Shown here: positions 1-10,625 of the stretch, piece by piece
Position numbering within the stretch: position 1 is the stretch's first letter
Layout: each line of letters begins with the position of its first letter
NCBI RefSeq assembly: GCF_003597395.2
Contig: NC_133771.1
Coordinates: 45,783,132-45,847,131 of the forward strand
Direction: 5' to 3'
DNA: 64,000 nt
Source of the DNA: Chelonoidis abingdonii
Lineage: Eukaryota; Chordata; Testudines; Testudinidae
Made by a program: the position numbers and the translations under genes
The notes under the pieces: model-generated
Database searches by the model: none
What the model saw: the letters and a program-made list of their open reading frames with translations, nothing else
Told to the model about the DNA's origin: nothing

Positions 1-136
1 AATACCCAAGCTGGTAGTGAGCTTGGGGGAGTTTCAGGTAAGCCCCCAGACTTTTGGACGCAAAAGTCCAGGTTTGGGACAGGACCAGATTGTGGACGCT
101 AAAGTTCAGGTCTGGGACTGGGAGGCTAGATTACCA
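1..136 (+). mobile_element. 3' end of an LTR, cut by the window edge
   Basis: The segment resembles the last ~110 bp of the LTR at 3429-4437: both have an 'aagctggta..tgagctt' core followed by 'ttggacgc.aaagt.cagg'. Here the 'ggacgc(t/a)aaagt' block occurs twice (near 57 and 94), so this is a related subfamily with a duplicated tail rather than a close copy. The 5' part lies outside the window. Confidence 0.5.
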
Positions 137-245
137 CAAGGTGGGAGGAGTGTGTGTCCTAGCCATAGATATAAATTTGGAGGTCTTCCAAGAAAGCCTC
201 TTCTCAAGTAGAGAGATCCCGTGACAGAGCACAGAAAATATCATA

Positions 246-833
246 ATGCCACTATATAAATTCATAGTGCGCTCACCTCTTGAAGACTGTCCAGTTCTGG
301 TTCCCCATCTCAAAAGCATGGAGTGGAACTCAAAAAGGTTCAGAGAAGGGCAATAAAGATGATACATGGTATGGAACAACTTGCATATGAGGAGAAACTA
401 AAAAGACTTTGACTGTTCAGCTTAGAAAAGAAAAGATGGGGATATGAAAGAGGTTGATAAAATCATGAATGGTGTGGAAAAAGTGAGCAGAAATGTTTTG
501 TTGCTCCTTTTACACAATAAAAAAAAACAGGATTAAATTCATAGGCAGCAGATTTCATAGAAATAAGAGGAAGTACTTTTTCATACAATGCACAACTAAC
601 CTATAGAACTCACTGCTATGGGAAGTAATAAAAAAAAGAACTGGCTAAGTTCATGGAGGATAGGTCCATCAATAGCTATTTGCCAACATAGTCAAAACTG
701 CACCCTAAGCCTCTGACTTTCAGAAGCTGTGAGTGGATCACTCCATAATTGCACTGTTCTGCAGCCCTGGTATGGGCCAGTGTCAGAGGCAGGATATGGG
801 TCAGGATGCACTGACTCAGTATGGCAGTACTTC
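246..833 (+). mobile_element. CR1 LINE, 3' end (decayed ORF2 C-terminus and 3' UTR)
   Basis: The first ~150 bases translate to the conserved end of CR1 ORF2 (residues like LYK.IV..HLL..VQFWFP), followed by the usual lysine/arginine-rich block and then the CR1 3' UTR ('ggataggtccatcaatagctat', ending 'ctcagtatggcagtactt'). It is 5'-truncated, as is normal for CR1, and carries stops and indels. The octamer tail is not evident. There is no functional capacity. Confidence 0.85.
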
Positions 834-851
834 AAATTTTACATCTGGACC

Positions 852-903
852 CAAAGCCCATTGATGTAAATAGGAATCTTCTTATTGATTTCTGTGGGCT
901 TTG
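852..903. repeat. short palindromic interspersed repeat
   Basis: 'caaagcccattgatg' is mirrored by 'attgatttctgtgggctttg', giving an imperfect stem of about 20 bp. Similar '(c)cattgacttcaatggg'-type palindromes recur at 5380, 34400, 40150, 42760, 44700 and 62740, which suggests one old, widespread family. Confidence 0.4.
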
Positions 904-3423
904 ATTCTGATCCTATATAACACATACATTAATAACCTGTTTCTGAGGTACTGAACACATGCAGCTCCCACTGAAGCCAATAAAAAGCAGGTGATAAACC
1001 CTTGGCTTCCAGGAACAACTTTATAAAGAAGGTGAAATTACCGTATTTAAAACTAGAGCTGCTGCTAACATATGAGAGAAATAATATTTGTAGTCAAATT
1101 AACAGTTACAGAGATTTTGTTTATAGCAGTCCTATATTAATCCTGTCTGATTTTCACTTGCAGGAATGCAAACCATTAGAAAGGCATGTCATGAATCTTT
1201 ATTTTCCATGGAAAACAGATTCTAATCAACTCTTTAACGTATGTGTGGGCTTTTTTTGTTAGGTCCGAAGTTTGTTCTTGTAAAACCAGTGGTGAACACC
1301 AGCAAAGTGACTTGGAAGTGCATTAGAAATAAAGGTAACTACTGTTCTTATTGAAAACAAGACCTTAGGGTGACCTCTGGAAATACAATCACTCCAGGAG
1401 CACCCAGTTCAAACATAATAAAAAGCCAATGTACTTTTCCTGTTGAACAAAATTAAGTTCTTAAGTGTCAAGAAAACAACTTCACTTATGAACTATTCTG
1501 AGACACAGCAACAGACATGATCCTCATTTACTACATTGCATGTTGGAACATATAAAGACTGTCCATACAGTCAATTTGCAGCCCTGGAGCTATAAGAAAT
1601 TAATTAGTTCTTTTTATCTTTTTTTTTTCATCTCACTGGCCTTCCTGTTATATTTGAACTGCATCTAAAAAGGAACTGAAGGTTTTGGGGTTGAATTAGT
1701 AACTCAGATGATTTCTGAATATAAATGCTCAATGTGTACGTCTCCGATGCATGCTACCCTAGTCATTTCCTAGAACCGAGTTTGGAAACAGCCCTTTAAT
1801 CGCTCATTTCTCACTGCTAAAACTCAATGAAATTCAATTATCACAAAAACAGTCCATAGGCTTCAATTTTGCGTGTCCTGTTACTTTTTAAATTTAGAGT
1901 GCCTCCTGATTGCTGTCACAGCTATTGCATTGTCTAAATCAATTGCCATGGCATGTTCACTAAATTGAGAAATGCTGTTGTGAATGCATAAGAAGTCTCA
2001 AGTATCAACAGAACCAATTATAAACAGGGAGAAAATAAAAGGTTGGGGAATTTCTCATCTGCTGCAAAACTTTTTTATTCCTTTGTCTGATTTCCTTTGA
2101 GGATTCACTAAGGGACAAATAATACTTCACCCCTTCTACCATGGCAATACTGCATGTTTATTTCAAAGCTTCTTAAGTAGACAAAAATTCTTCTCAAAGA
2201 GTAATTCAAAGAATTTTCATGGCTCCAAGCCTGCAAACTTTTCTTCTATGTGAAAAATTATCCCTTTGTTTTCAGAGTTTATTTGCAGAGGCATGCCTTT
2301 AGGGCCAGACTGAACCATATCCTCATTCAGCTGTGAGATGGGGAAGGCACAAAGTACAAGGATAACCCTGGCACTCGAGGACTGCTTCTACCTTACAATT
2401 CCTCAAGGAGGGTGAAACGGGGCAGGTAGGGGGAGGAGATGAGACAGCAGCTCTGTCTCCACTCTACAGCAGCCAGTGAAGCTGTCCATCTGTGATAGGG
2501 TAGAAATCTACACCCCAGAAAAGGCACTAATTCCAAGCACAGGACCTTCAGGAAATAGCATGGCTCCTAGAGCTCCCCCTGGAGTGGAACAGCTCTGCAT
2601 TCCCCTGCCTAGGCATAACCAGTCATCTTTTGAGATGAATTGGTTAGTTTTGATAAGTCATGAGTTATTGTTTATGTTTCCTGATTGGGTGAGTGCAGGC
2701 TTACACATTCTAGAATGAATTCTTGTGCAGGTGAATGTAGAACCCACTATCCACAAAAATCCTCACACAGGACTTTGCCATTCAGTTTCCATGAACCAGT
2801 GAAGCTCAGTCATACAGCTAATTGCAGAAAATGAACACAAACCGGGCACAAACATGGATGAAATAAATTTATTTTAAAAAGACTCTTTGCAGAAAAAAAT
2901 CTGCACTATTTGTTCAGGTTGACATGTCCCCACTTCCCACCCCACCCCCACACCTTGTGTAGAGCTGGTAGACATTTTCCAAATTATTTATTCAATTTTT
3001 TTTTAAGATGAATGTTTTGCATTAAAATGTTGATGAAAAGCCTTCCCAGTTTTGGGCCAGCCTTTTCTCTGTCTTCCCTCTATGTTCGCACATTCCCTTA
3101 CTTTCTTTCTCCTTCTGTTGTTCTCTCATCTTCCTTCCCTATCCCCAAATTCTTCTTTTCTATTTATGTTTTTAATACCCCTAGGGAAAGTGTCTGAGCA
3201 CCATTTTCTCCACTTCTCATCCATGCCAATAATGCTTTCTAGCCATCACCTCCAGCTTCCAACCAATATTCTATTCATACATCTACAGTAACATACGTGT
3301 TTTTCCAAGCACTCCACAGAACTGTCCCTTTCCATGTAGCTACAAAAAATAATACACATACTCCATATATCTGGCTGGTCACATATACCCAGAAATACTC
3401 TGCAAATCTTCCTCCCTAACATA
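904..3423. other. unannotated AT-rich stretch, no gene seen
   Basis: I see no exon-like reading frame with homology, no RNA gene and no recognisable transposon. The open frames here (longest 90 codons or fewer) show no family motif. A C/T-rich low-complexity patch lies at about 2930-2955 and a pyrimidine-rich tract at about 3060-3180. Confidence 0.5.
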
Positions 3424-3428
3424 TCTAC

Positions 3429-4437
3429 TGTCATAAACAGATAGTTAAGGGTTAATGTCTCTTTTATCTGTAAGGGGTTAACAAACAGTGAACCTGGAAC
3501 ACCTGACCAGAGGACCAATCAGGAGACAAGACACTTTAAAAATCTCGGTAGAGGGAAGTCTTTGTTTTGTGTGTTTTTCTTTGTCTGTTGTTCTCTCTGA
3601 GTTCTGAGAGTGACCGGACGTACCTACAGGCTCTCTAATTTTCTGTTCTAGTAGTAAGTACAAGTAGAAAGGCGGTTTAGTCTTTTTGATTGTTTTTCTT
3701 TATTTGCAAATGTGTATTTGGCTGGAAGAATTGTATCTCTGTTGCAATTTGTATGTATGCTGGGGGGGAAGATTCTCTCTAGTGTCTATAAGCTGAAAGA
3801 CCCTGTAACATTTACCATCTTGATTACAGAGACAACTTTTTACTTTTTTCTTTCTTTTATTAAAAGCTTTTCTTTTTTAGAACCTGATTGATTTTTTGGT
3901 TATCTTGGGTAAGACTCCAGGGGAGGGGGTCTGTACTCACCAGGGAATAGGTGGGAGAAAGGAGAGAAGGTGGGGGAAGGAAAAACCTGATTTCTCTTTG
4001 TGTTAGTCACTGTCTCTCTCTCTGGGAGAGAGGAGGGGGAGGAAAGGTGAATTTCCTCTTTGTTTTAGATTCATGGAGCTTGAATCTGTGTGGCCTCTTG
4101 GTGAGGGGGAAAGAAGAGGGGGGAAGGTAACATTCCTCTTTGTTTTAAGATTCAAGGAGTTTGAATCACAGTGATCTTCCAGGGTAACCCCAGGGAGCGG
4201 AAGCCTGGGGGAGACAACTGTAGGGGAAAGGGTTTACTTTCCTTGTGTTAAGATCCAGGGGATCTGGTTCTTGGGGGTCCCCTGGGAAGGTTTTGGGGGG
4301 ACCAGAGTGTACCAGGCACTGAAAGTCCTGATTGGTGGCAGTCTATCAGATCTAAGCTGGTAATTAAGCTTAGGGAATTCATACTGGTACCCCATCTTTG
4401 GACGCTAAGGTTCAAAGTGGGGATTTATACCATGACT
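3429..4437 (+). mobile_element. solo LTR with 5-bp target duplication
   Basis: This is a complete LTR-like unit of 1009 bp with inverted ends TGTCAT..ATGAC(T), flanked by identical 5-bp direct repeats 'tctac' (3424-3428 and 4438-4442). That duplication length fits Ty3/gypsy or ERV-type integration. No internal retroviral region adjoins it, so it is best read as a solo LTR left by recombination between two LTRs. A second, reverse-oriented copy begins at 51157, and a related tail opens the window. The 5-bp repeat also fixes the boundaries. Confidence 0.85.
3955..4260 (+). repeat. degenerate ~100-bp tandem repeat inside the LTR
   Basis: Two or three imperfect units each contain a purine-rich run (gggggaaagaaga), 'cctctttgtttta', and 'gattca(t/a)ggag(c/t)ttgaatc'. 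The last motif is an imperfect inverted repeat. Such internal amplification may alter LTR length between copies. It lies upstream of the conserved LTR end. Confidence 0.5.
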
Positions 4438-4442
4438 TCTAC

Positions 4443-5271
4443 ACATATCATATATAAATTTAGCTACTCCCTGTATATACAACACACTTTACACATCTCT
4501 TCTGTAGTCCTTTTACCAGTATTACATGGAGCGGGGGTGCTCGAGAGGCCTTTTAAAAACATTGACAAATGCATTAAAGGGAGGTTTGGGATGATTGCCT
4601 TTCTCTTTCTCTGGATATTGCAAAGTTCTTCTCCATCTGTGTAGGTATTTCTAATGTGCCCACCACTGTATTATGTAGGCACCATCAACAAATTTGGCAT
4701 AACTTCTGTTTAAGATGGGCCAAATTCTCTGGCAGAGATTGCTTTTACCCCAGGGCCTCACAAATGCTTCTGAAAAGCAAAGTTTGCAAAACCCACCTCT
4801 TGAATCTACTTTTCACATAATAACACCAACAAAAAACAACCCCTCTCTGCTCCAAAAATATAAAATGAATGAAACCTCACAAACTCCAGTCCCTGCAGAC
4901 TGAAGGGAAGATTGAGAGAGATTAAAGTGTTCACTTTATATAAGGCTGAGGTGTGCAAAAACCCAGTGACAGGTGCCATATAAAAGTCTAGATAGCTATG
5001 AAATAATCAGATTGTACCAAAAAGCAGATTTTTGCTGAAAACCTCACAGGGTGGACCCCTCCCCTTCCAATCAAAGATTTCATGTCCCTCATCTATTTCA
5101 AATTACACCAATTGGACACTATGCTGCAGCATTAATATAATCAGCACATTCTGAGGGACAAAGCACAGGTTTTCTCCAACAAAGTTCAGCTTAAATGTTC
5201 ATTCATGCAGTGGTGTTGCCTCCTTACTTGGTTCTGAGGTTTCCTTGCTATTTTTTAATATTTACATTAAG
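4443..5271. other. unannotated stretch
   Basis: AT-rich sequence with no recognisable gene, RNA or transposon. The short open frames have no family signature. Confidence 0.5.
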
Positions 5272-5450
5272 GCCCCAGTCAAGACTGGGTTTCCATTGTG
5301 TTTGGCACTGAATAAACAAACACACAATATGATACAGTCTCTGATCTGAAGAGGTTGCGACCTAAGGTTCTCTCCACACACTTAACCAAAATGAGTAATC
5401 CCATTGATTTCAATGACACTACTCAGAGTACTACAGTTAAGCAAGTGTGT
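5272..5450. repeat. old interspersed repeat, unclassified
   Basis: The first part ('gcactgaataaacaaacacac..gatacagtctctg') resembles a common sauropsid repeat also seen near 15935-16015. The second part (5365-5450) is a loose palindrome built on 'cattgatttcaatg' and 'cacttaac..gttaagcaagtg'. Relationship to named families was not checked. Confidence 0.4.
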
Positions 5451-5839
5451 TGTCTGGTTGTGGAGGAAAGGGTATTTTTAAGGCAAACAATAACAAGTGG
5501 GTTTCAATGGGCAGGAGGGTAAGGCTTACAAGTGAGAAGGTTATATGTTTATGTAGGCTAGCAAGTTGGCCAAGTTATAAATTTGAAAAATAGCTGTTTG
5601 TACATGCTTGGAAGAGGTTTCCTACAGCTTTGCAATTAAATTCCTCAAAGATTCTGTCTGCACTGGACATGCTTCTGTGCAGGGTTCAGCAGGATTTTCA
5701 TTCAGTTGCAGTTCCGGGATGCAGTGGGCTGGGACGCAGAGCTGGACAGTGGAAATGAAAGCAGGGAGATTGTCTCTCCTGTGCTCTGAGTGATCCCTCC
5801 TTCCGTGTGCAGCTTCCTAATATAGATGCAGAGGGATAA
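5451..5839. other. unannotated stretch
   Basis: No feature recognised. An open frame at 5608-5793 (+) has no identifiable domain and is treated as chance. Confidence 0.45.
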
Positions 5840-6220
5840 GAGCCAGACCTCGCAGTGTTGGGAAGTTGATTGGGACGTATGGAAGAAGGAGACTAGGACT
5901 GGAGGCTAGCAGGGGAACTCCTGGAATTGACTGGGCAAAAACATTGGGATTAGGAGCTGGAGAGAGAATGGGACTGATTGGGCAAGGATACTAGAACTGG
6001 GTAAGGGAAGACTGGGACTGGCTGGACATTTAGAACCAGTGAGGCAGCGGGAAGGAGGATGGGGGTAGGAGAGACAGGGTCGGGGAAAGAACTGCAAACA
6101 GATGGGTAAGGAGCCAGGTGCAGTGAGGAAACTAAGACTGGGATGTGGATTCAGAAAGGATTAAGACTAGGACTTGCTGGGCAAGGAGACTGGGATGAGA
6201 AGCCTGAAAAAGCTAGGGCC
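5840..6220 (+). repeat. degenerate purine-rich minisatellite
   Basis: Irregular repetition of units such as 'ggactgg(c/g)tgggcaaggagactggga' with variable spacing (about 25-45 bp). No stretch is exact, so the array is old. It adjoins the LTR-like end at 6246 and may belong to that element's LTR. Confidence 0.4.
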
Positions 6221-7059
6221 TATGGCAATTGGGACTGCTCAGGAGTGTCATGGTCGAGGCACAGGCACTCAAGCTAGTGAGTGGAGCTGGATTCAGGCCT
6301 ACTGGATAGAGCCTGAACCAAAGAATCAGGAACCAAGCCAGGTATCAGAGCCAAAGTCAAAAGTTAGGAACCTCTTGACATAGGATGTGTGGGTTGTGTC
6401 TTGCTAGCAGTGATACTGAGGATCTGGGGAAAGTGCAGGGAATGGATCATACTGAACCACAATATTTCTCAGTGCTCCTGAATTGTGTTCTTTAGGAACA
6501 CAGTCTCCTGAGTTACTGGCTCCTATTGTTTTCATGAAGTTGGGTGAGATTTGGAGAGAGTTGGAGACTTCACGTGGATGGAGATTGACAGAGCCTGGGA
6601 CATGTATGCATTTATGAAGCTGTCTGCAGCACTGGAATTGATAAGGGTCCACTGTGGTGGGAGCTGCTGCATCTTGCCCAGAATGCATAGCTGAACAGGC
6701 ACCCAGAGACGTGGCAACAGCCTAGGTGGCTCAGGATGGGTGCCAGTGAAGACTTGTGGGGGAGGGGGGTGTTCCAAGGTGTAACTCTGAAATCTTGCCC
6801 AGGCCTTCCCCCCTTTGGGGCCTAAGCTTGTTTGTTTTCTGACTTCCTCCAAGCAGGAATCCTTGAGGAGCATGTAGAGAGTATGTGTCTAGTCTCATCA
6901 TAGTTAAAATGCAAGTTGTTGCATCAGCACGGTTCTCTTTCTTCAATGGTCAAAATCGGCTTCAGGCCAGGTCAGCTTCCACGGGCTTGGGGAGCAGGCT
7001 CTGGGGTGATGGTGCAGCATCATCGTGACTCCCCTCTTCTCCTATCTCCGCTCACAAAG

Positions 7060-7525
7060 CTGGTTATTAATGCAGATGGATATATCAGTAAATAGATCCA
7101 GGCTCATACGAGTCTTCACATGAACTTATTCATCTTTGACTTCCTTGCTCAATCCTGCTCAGAACTGATACAAGTGGGCTGTCTCTTTCCATTCCATGTC
7201 TGCTGTTAGCTGATGGGAATCTGCGACATACATAGCGACTAAATCCATTGCCTGTCAGAGCTTCTGCATGGAGGCTTCAGTCAAGCATGTGCAGTGAGGG
7301 GCTGTCAAAAATTGTGGAGAAGGCCTAGAGAAAAGGATTCCAGTCTGTCAGCATCATGCTATCTTGTTCCAGCAGGTGAGAGGCCCAGTCCAAGGCTTCT
7401 CCAGTTAACAGGCTGATAATCAGTGGGATAGGTCCAGGGATGGACCATAAAGAATAAGTGACACTGATCAAGAAATCCCTGAATTTCTTATGGTTCCCAT
7501 TGAAACATTTGGTTAAGGGCATGGT
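7060..7525 (-). pseudogene. gag capsid remnant of a Sushi-type gypsy element
   Basis: The minus frame 7522-7325 carries the capsid signature of the Sushi/Mart-type gag family: a start like LP..FNG....F..FL, then LLTGEAL.WAS.LLEQ. After frameshifts, matching pieces continue downstream (a segment resembling SLDLFTDISI.INNQLCERR near 7060-7120). The same family gave rise to domesticated vertebrate genes such as PEG10 and RTL1, but this copy has several stops and frameshifts and no zinc knuckle that I can see. It is a dead transposon gene, not a candidate domesticated gene. Confidence 0.7.
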
Positions 7526-7831
7526 GGAACCCTGTTCCAGTGGCAGGGCAATGGAGTGCTATGTTTCTTGCTTGTAGCTGAACCACTTGTTCACAGAGGG
7601 CTTAGTTCCCCACTAGAAGCTGTGACACTTGAGCCTCAGAACATGATTCTCTGCTTGGAAATGAGTGACTCTCCTCTGCAAATCTGGTGCCCCATGGGGT
7701 TCACTAGACAAAGGGATGCCCGTTCCCTCCATATCTCTGCTGGGATATTGATCATGGAGAGATCAAGCATGTCTTGTGCAAACTGTCATGGCCAGGACAT
7801 AGATGGTCTGGTCTAATGGGCTGGAACCAGT

Positions 7832-8035
7832 GTCAGGTCTACTAAGTAGGGCTGGAGCCAAGGGTCAGAGTCAGAATTAGAAACCAGGAAGCAGGGCTGA
7901 GGGTCAGAGCCAAAGTCAGAAGCCAGGAACCAAAGCTGATGGTCAGAGCTGAAATGGAAAGCCAGGAACCAGAGCTAAGAGTCAGAGCTGGGTTTGGAAG
8001 CCAGAAACCAGAGCTGAGAGTCTGAAGCCAGGAAC
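7832..8035 (+). repeat. ~40-bp minisatellite in the gypsy LTR
   Basis: About five imperfect units follow the pattern 'gggctgagggtcagagc.aaagtcagaagccaggaacca'. The same words occur once or twice in the other LTR (about 6320-6370), so array length differs between the two ends. Confidence 0.65.
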
Positions 8036-8301
8036 CAAATCAAGTGAAGGAGCAAGGCTTGTTGTAGCAGCCAATTGGGGATCCACCTACTTACAGAGAC
8101 AATTTCTTGATGTCCCCTCCAGGCTTAAACAGTGTGCATGGACCAATCAGTAATGCAGGAAGCACTGCCAGCCAGTCCCTCTGTGGGAGGTACATCCTGT
8201 GATGATTAGCTCTACAAGTGTTTAAAAGTTAGGAAATGCCAGAATTAAGGTTGCCTGTGCCCCTTGTGAGTTTGCATTATGATAAAATATTAAATTACAT
8301 A

Positions 8302-8656
8302 TAGAGCCCTGTGCAGATACAAAATTTATATCTGTGGATGCGGATATCCATGGATATAAAGCAGATATCCGTGGAGCTGCAGGGCTCCAGTGACAATAAA
8401 CGAGACCAGCAAAGCCATGGCCAGCGACCAGGCCAGGAACTGCAACGCTGAAAGCAAAAGCATGTTGGGTTGCCACTCACAGAAGCCAGCACCCATCCTG
8501 GACAGCTCCTCCAGCATGGCTGTGCCGCTCCTAGCCCTGCCCATTGGGACAGGCACCAGGCTCACCGGCAGCTGTCCCTGGTCATGCTAGTGTGTGCAAG
8601 CAGCTCTCACACTTCCAAACAGGAGTATCATTCACACACCAGTGTGCAGTGCTCTA
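8302..8656. mobile_element. non-autonomous hAT-like element
   Basis: Flanked by near-identical 8-bp duplications (attacata at 8294-8301, attacatg at 8657-8664), the hallmark of hAT insertion. Ends read TAGAGCCCTG and CAGTGCTCTA. The first 85 bp form an imperfect palindrome around 'gatatccatggatat'. The several overlapping open frames on both strands (8222-8590) are shadows of this element. Confidence 0.65.
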
Positions 8657-8849
8657 ATTACATGACTACATACAATTTTTTTCCACGGGACTCCTGACTT
8701 ATTCAGTGCACAGGATGGATGGTGCTCATTCAGTGAACAGCTATTCAATATTTTGTTTTCCTTCTTGTTCAATGGGTGGTCTCATGCCTTATTATTGCAC
8801 GCTGTTCAAACCTTGCTGTGAAGACAGAATTACGAATTTCCACATGGGC

Positions 8850-8987
8850 TTTTCTATAGTGCTTATCACTATAGTATCTGAATGCTTCATAAACATTAAT
8901 TTACCTTCATTGTGCCCTTCTGAGCTGAGGAAGTTCTACTATTTCCACTTTACCGATGGGGACCTGAGGCCCAGAGATATAAAGGTT
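8850..8987 (-). repeat. MIR SINE, first part (interrupted)
   Basis: Contains the complement of the MIR core: 'tttaccgatggggacctgaggcccagaga..ggttaa' corresponds to the well-known MIR 'cctcagtttcccatctgtaaa' block. The sequence then breaks and resumes at 9188. Confidence 0.7.
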
Positions 8988-9187
8988 AAAAATATCTACT
9001 AATTTTGAGTGCCCAATTTAAGACACCTAGAACCTGATTTTTCAGAGCACTTAGTATTATATAGCACTTAAAGTACAGCTACTATTGAGATCAGTTGTAC
9101 CTATGAGTACTTAGCACTTTGGCAAATCAGATACCCAGACAATGAGGAACACACAATGAGTGACTACCGTTAATATGTTTGGTTTAA
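8988..9187. repeat. repeat inserted into a MIR
   Basis: The stretch begins near 'gagtgcccaatttaagacac' and continues 'cctgatttttcagagcacttag'. This looks like a widespread unclassified sauropsid repeat, also represented at 62739-62815. It separates two halves of one MIR copy, so it is younger than the MIR. Exact joints are uncertain by about 15 bp. Confidence 0.5.
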
Positions 9188-9290
9188 TTGACTTGCCTAA
9201 CCTCACACAGGAACTCAGTAGCAAAGGCAGGGGATGGAATTTAATTCTCCAGGGCAGCATTTCACTGACTTTACAATGAGACCATCCTTT
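9188..9290 (-). repeat. MIR SINE, second part
   Basis: 'tgacttgcctaacctcacacagg.actcagtagcaaaggcaggggatggaattt' is the complement of the MIR internal promoter-side region and continues directly from the half ending at 8987. Confidence 0.7.
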
Positions 9291-9769
9291 CTGTTCTTAC
9301 AATGCCCAGCCTCATTCATTACACTTCTTTTAACCCCAGGTCCTCTGGAACTTGTCATTTGGCCCCTGTCCATGAGCCTCCCTGGCCACCCCTGACACAA
9401 AATCTAAATCGTCTAACACCATCCAGCTGGGTCACCTCTGAACCACACCCAGTAAATATCTGCACGTCCTTGTGCTTCATACACGATTTGCTTCCTCACC
9501 ATCATGTCCTCCCCGACACTAAGAGGCAAGACCGGTTGCAACCTAAGGAGGGAGAGGAACTCAGTGGCCCCATCTGTACTCTACTCTAGTCCCACAACCC
9601 ACCAGGGATATCCGCTGATGGCTCCTTCATGGAGCCATGAGCATGAGAATGTACCTGGTGTGGTTCATGAACTCTCCTGACACTTGGAGGACACCATGGC
9701 ACACATCTAAATTGAAAGTATCAGGTTGCACCCCCTCTTCTGGCTCCTCTAGAACCTCTTACTGAGCTT
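9291..9769. other. unannotated stretch
   Basis: No recognisable domain. The open frame 9302-9589 (+) is low in conserved character and has no family match that I know. Confidence 0.4.
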
Positions 9770-10080
9770 CTAACTGCACTTTCCCCCACACTTCCTGATC
9801 TATACACACCCTATCTGTGGTCCCACAAAGTGATGGGGCCTCCTTGTCAATCTCCTCCTGATGCTGGCCAAGAGGGCCATCCATTATACCAGGACAGAGG
9901 GATGGAGGGGAAGATGCTTTGCCACTGTAGGGACTATTTCTTTTCCCTTGTAAAGTCATACCCCCAACAGAGTTCCTCTGTTCGGTGTGCACTGGTACCT
10001 TGGACACCTAAGGAGCAGTGGGTGTTGTCAGGAGCATTCTGCTTGGTGTCTCCTTCTGGTGGCCTAAGATCCTTATTCTC
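9770..10080 (+). pseudogene. possible decayed C-terminus of a LINE ORF2
   Basis: In shifting plus frames the translation shows LLVNLLLMLAKRAIHYTR and then a segment with RDYFFSLV..., which resembles the conserved tail of some vertebrate LINE-encoded polyproteins (helical 'L..LAK.AI...R' followed by an aromatic-rich segment). At least one frameshift separates the two parts. No RT motifs remain nearby. Recognition is from memory and weak; an unrelated repeat is possible. Confidence 0.3.
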
Positions 10081-10165
10081 ATCCCTTTATTTTCATTTGT
10101 TGTCCCCAATATTTATTTGTGGCCTGGGTCCATCGTGCATCTCCCTCATATGAGAGAGAGCACCT

Positions 10166-10620
10166 TTAGCTATGGGCAGGCCAGTGGCACTGGAACACTT
10201 TTTATAGTGCTGGTGCTGAAAGCTAGCAAAATTATCCCCAAACTTGTCCCCCACTTCCTGAGCTGAAGCCAGATGCAGGGCCGTGTCTCTAGAAAACGGG
10301 GACAAGTACAGGGGATAAGGGGGCCATGGCTGGGGCAGGCGCGGGGCTAATAGTGTGCACAGGTGGAAGTGGGGCCATCAGCCGGAACCCCATATGCGGG
10401 GTTGGCAGCTGGGACTCCCAGGCACAGGGCCAGTATCTAGGATGCAGAAACCCGCATGTGCTACCGAGAGTGGGGCTGGCAGCCAGGACCCTGAGTGCAG
10501 GGCCAGCAGCTGGGACCCTGCATGTGTGGCTGGGAGTGGGGGCAGCAGCTGGGACCCAACATAAAATTTGGGGTGCTGCAGCACCCCCCACACCACTACT
10601 TCTTGCCCCTATAGGGTGGA
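10166..10620 (+). mobile_element. unclassified DNA-transposon-like repeat with GC-rich tandem core
   Basis: Starts with 'ccagtggcactggaacac....tttatagtgctggtgctgaaag' and ends in 'ggggtgctgcagcacccccc', both familiar from a common turtle repeat. Between about 10370 and 10560 is a degenerate 30-40-bp tandem array around 'gccagcagctgggacc(c)tg(a/c)'. The three overlapping open frames here (10289-10625) arise from this array. No clean target duplication found. Confidence 0.45.
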
Positions 10621-10625
10621 CCTAG

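Larger units (their letters stand above)
6246..8194 (-). mobile_element. Ty3/gypsy retrotransposon remnant, Sushi type, with LTR-like ends
   Basis: A minus-strand gag (see 7060-7525) sits between two similar blocks that both start 'tgtcatgg' on the plus strand (6246 and 7784). Both contain '(c/t)ctggaaccag', 'aggtctact' or 'aggcctact', and repeated 'gccaggaacc' motifs, as expected for 3' and 5' LTRs. The 5' LTR probably runs 8194 to 7784 (ends TGTACC..CCATGACA on the minus strand). The internal region is only about 1.4 kb and I see no protease, RT or integrase, so pol appears deleted. Boundaries at the 6.2-6.4 kb end are unclear, and no target duplication was found. Confidence 0.6.

Noticed and set aside
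7060..7525. Domesticated gag gene (PEG10/RTL-like)
   Set aside because: Frameshifts and stops, truncated capsid, and flanking LTR-like blocks show an ordinary dead element.
7832..8035. CRISPR-like array (repeat-spacer pattern)
   Set aside because: Units are imperfect head-to-tail minisatellite copies with no unique spacers, in a vertebrate LTR.
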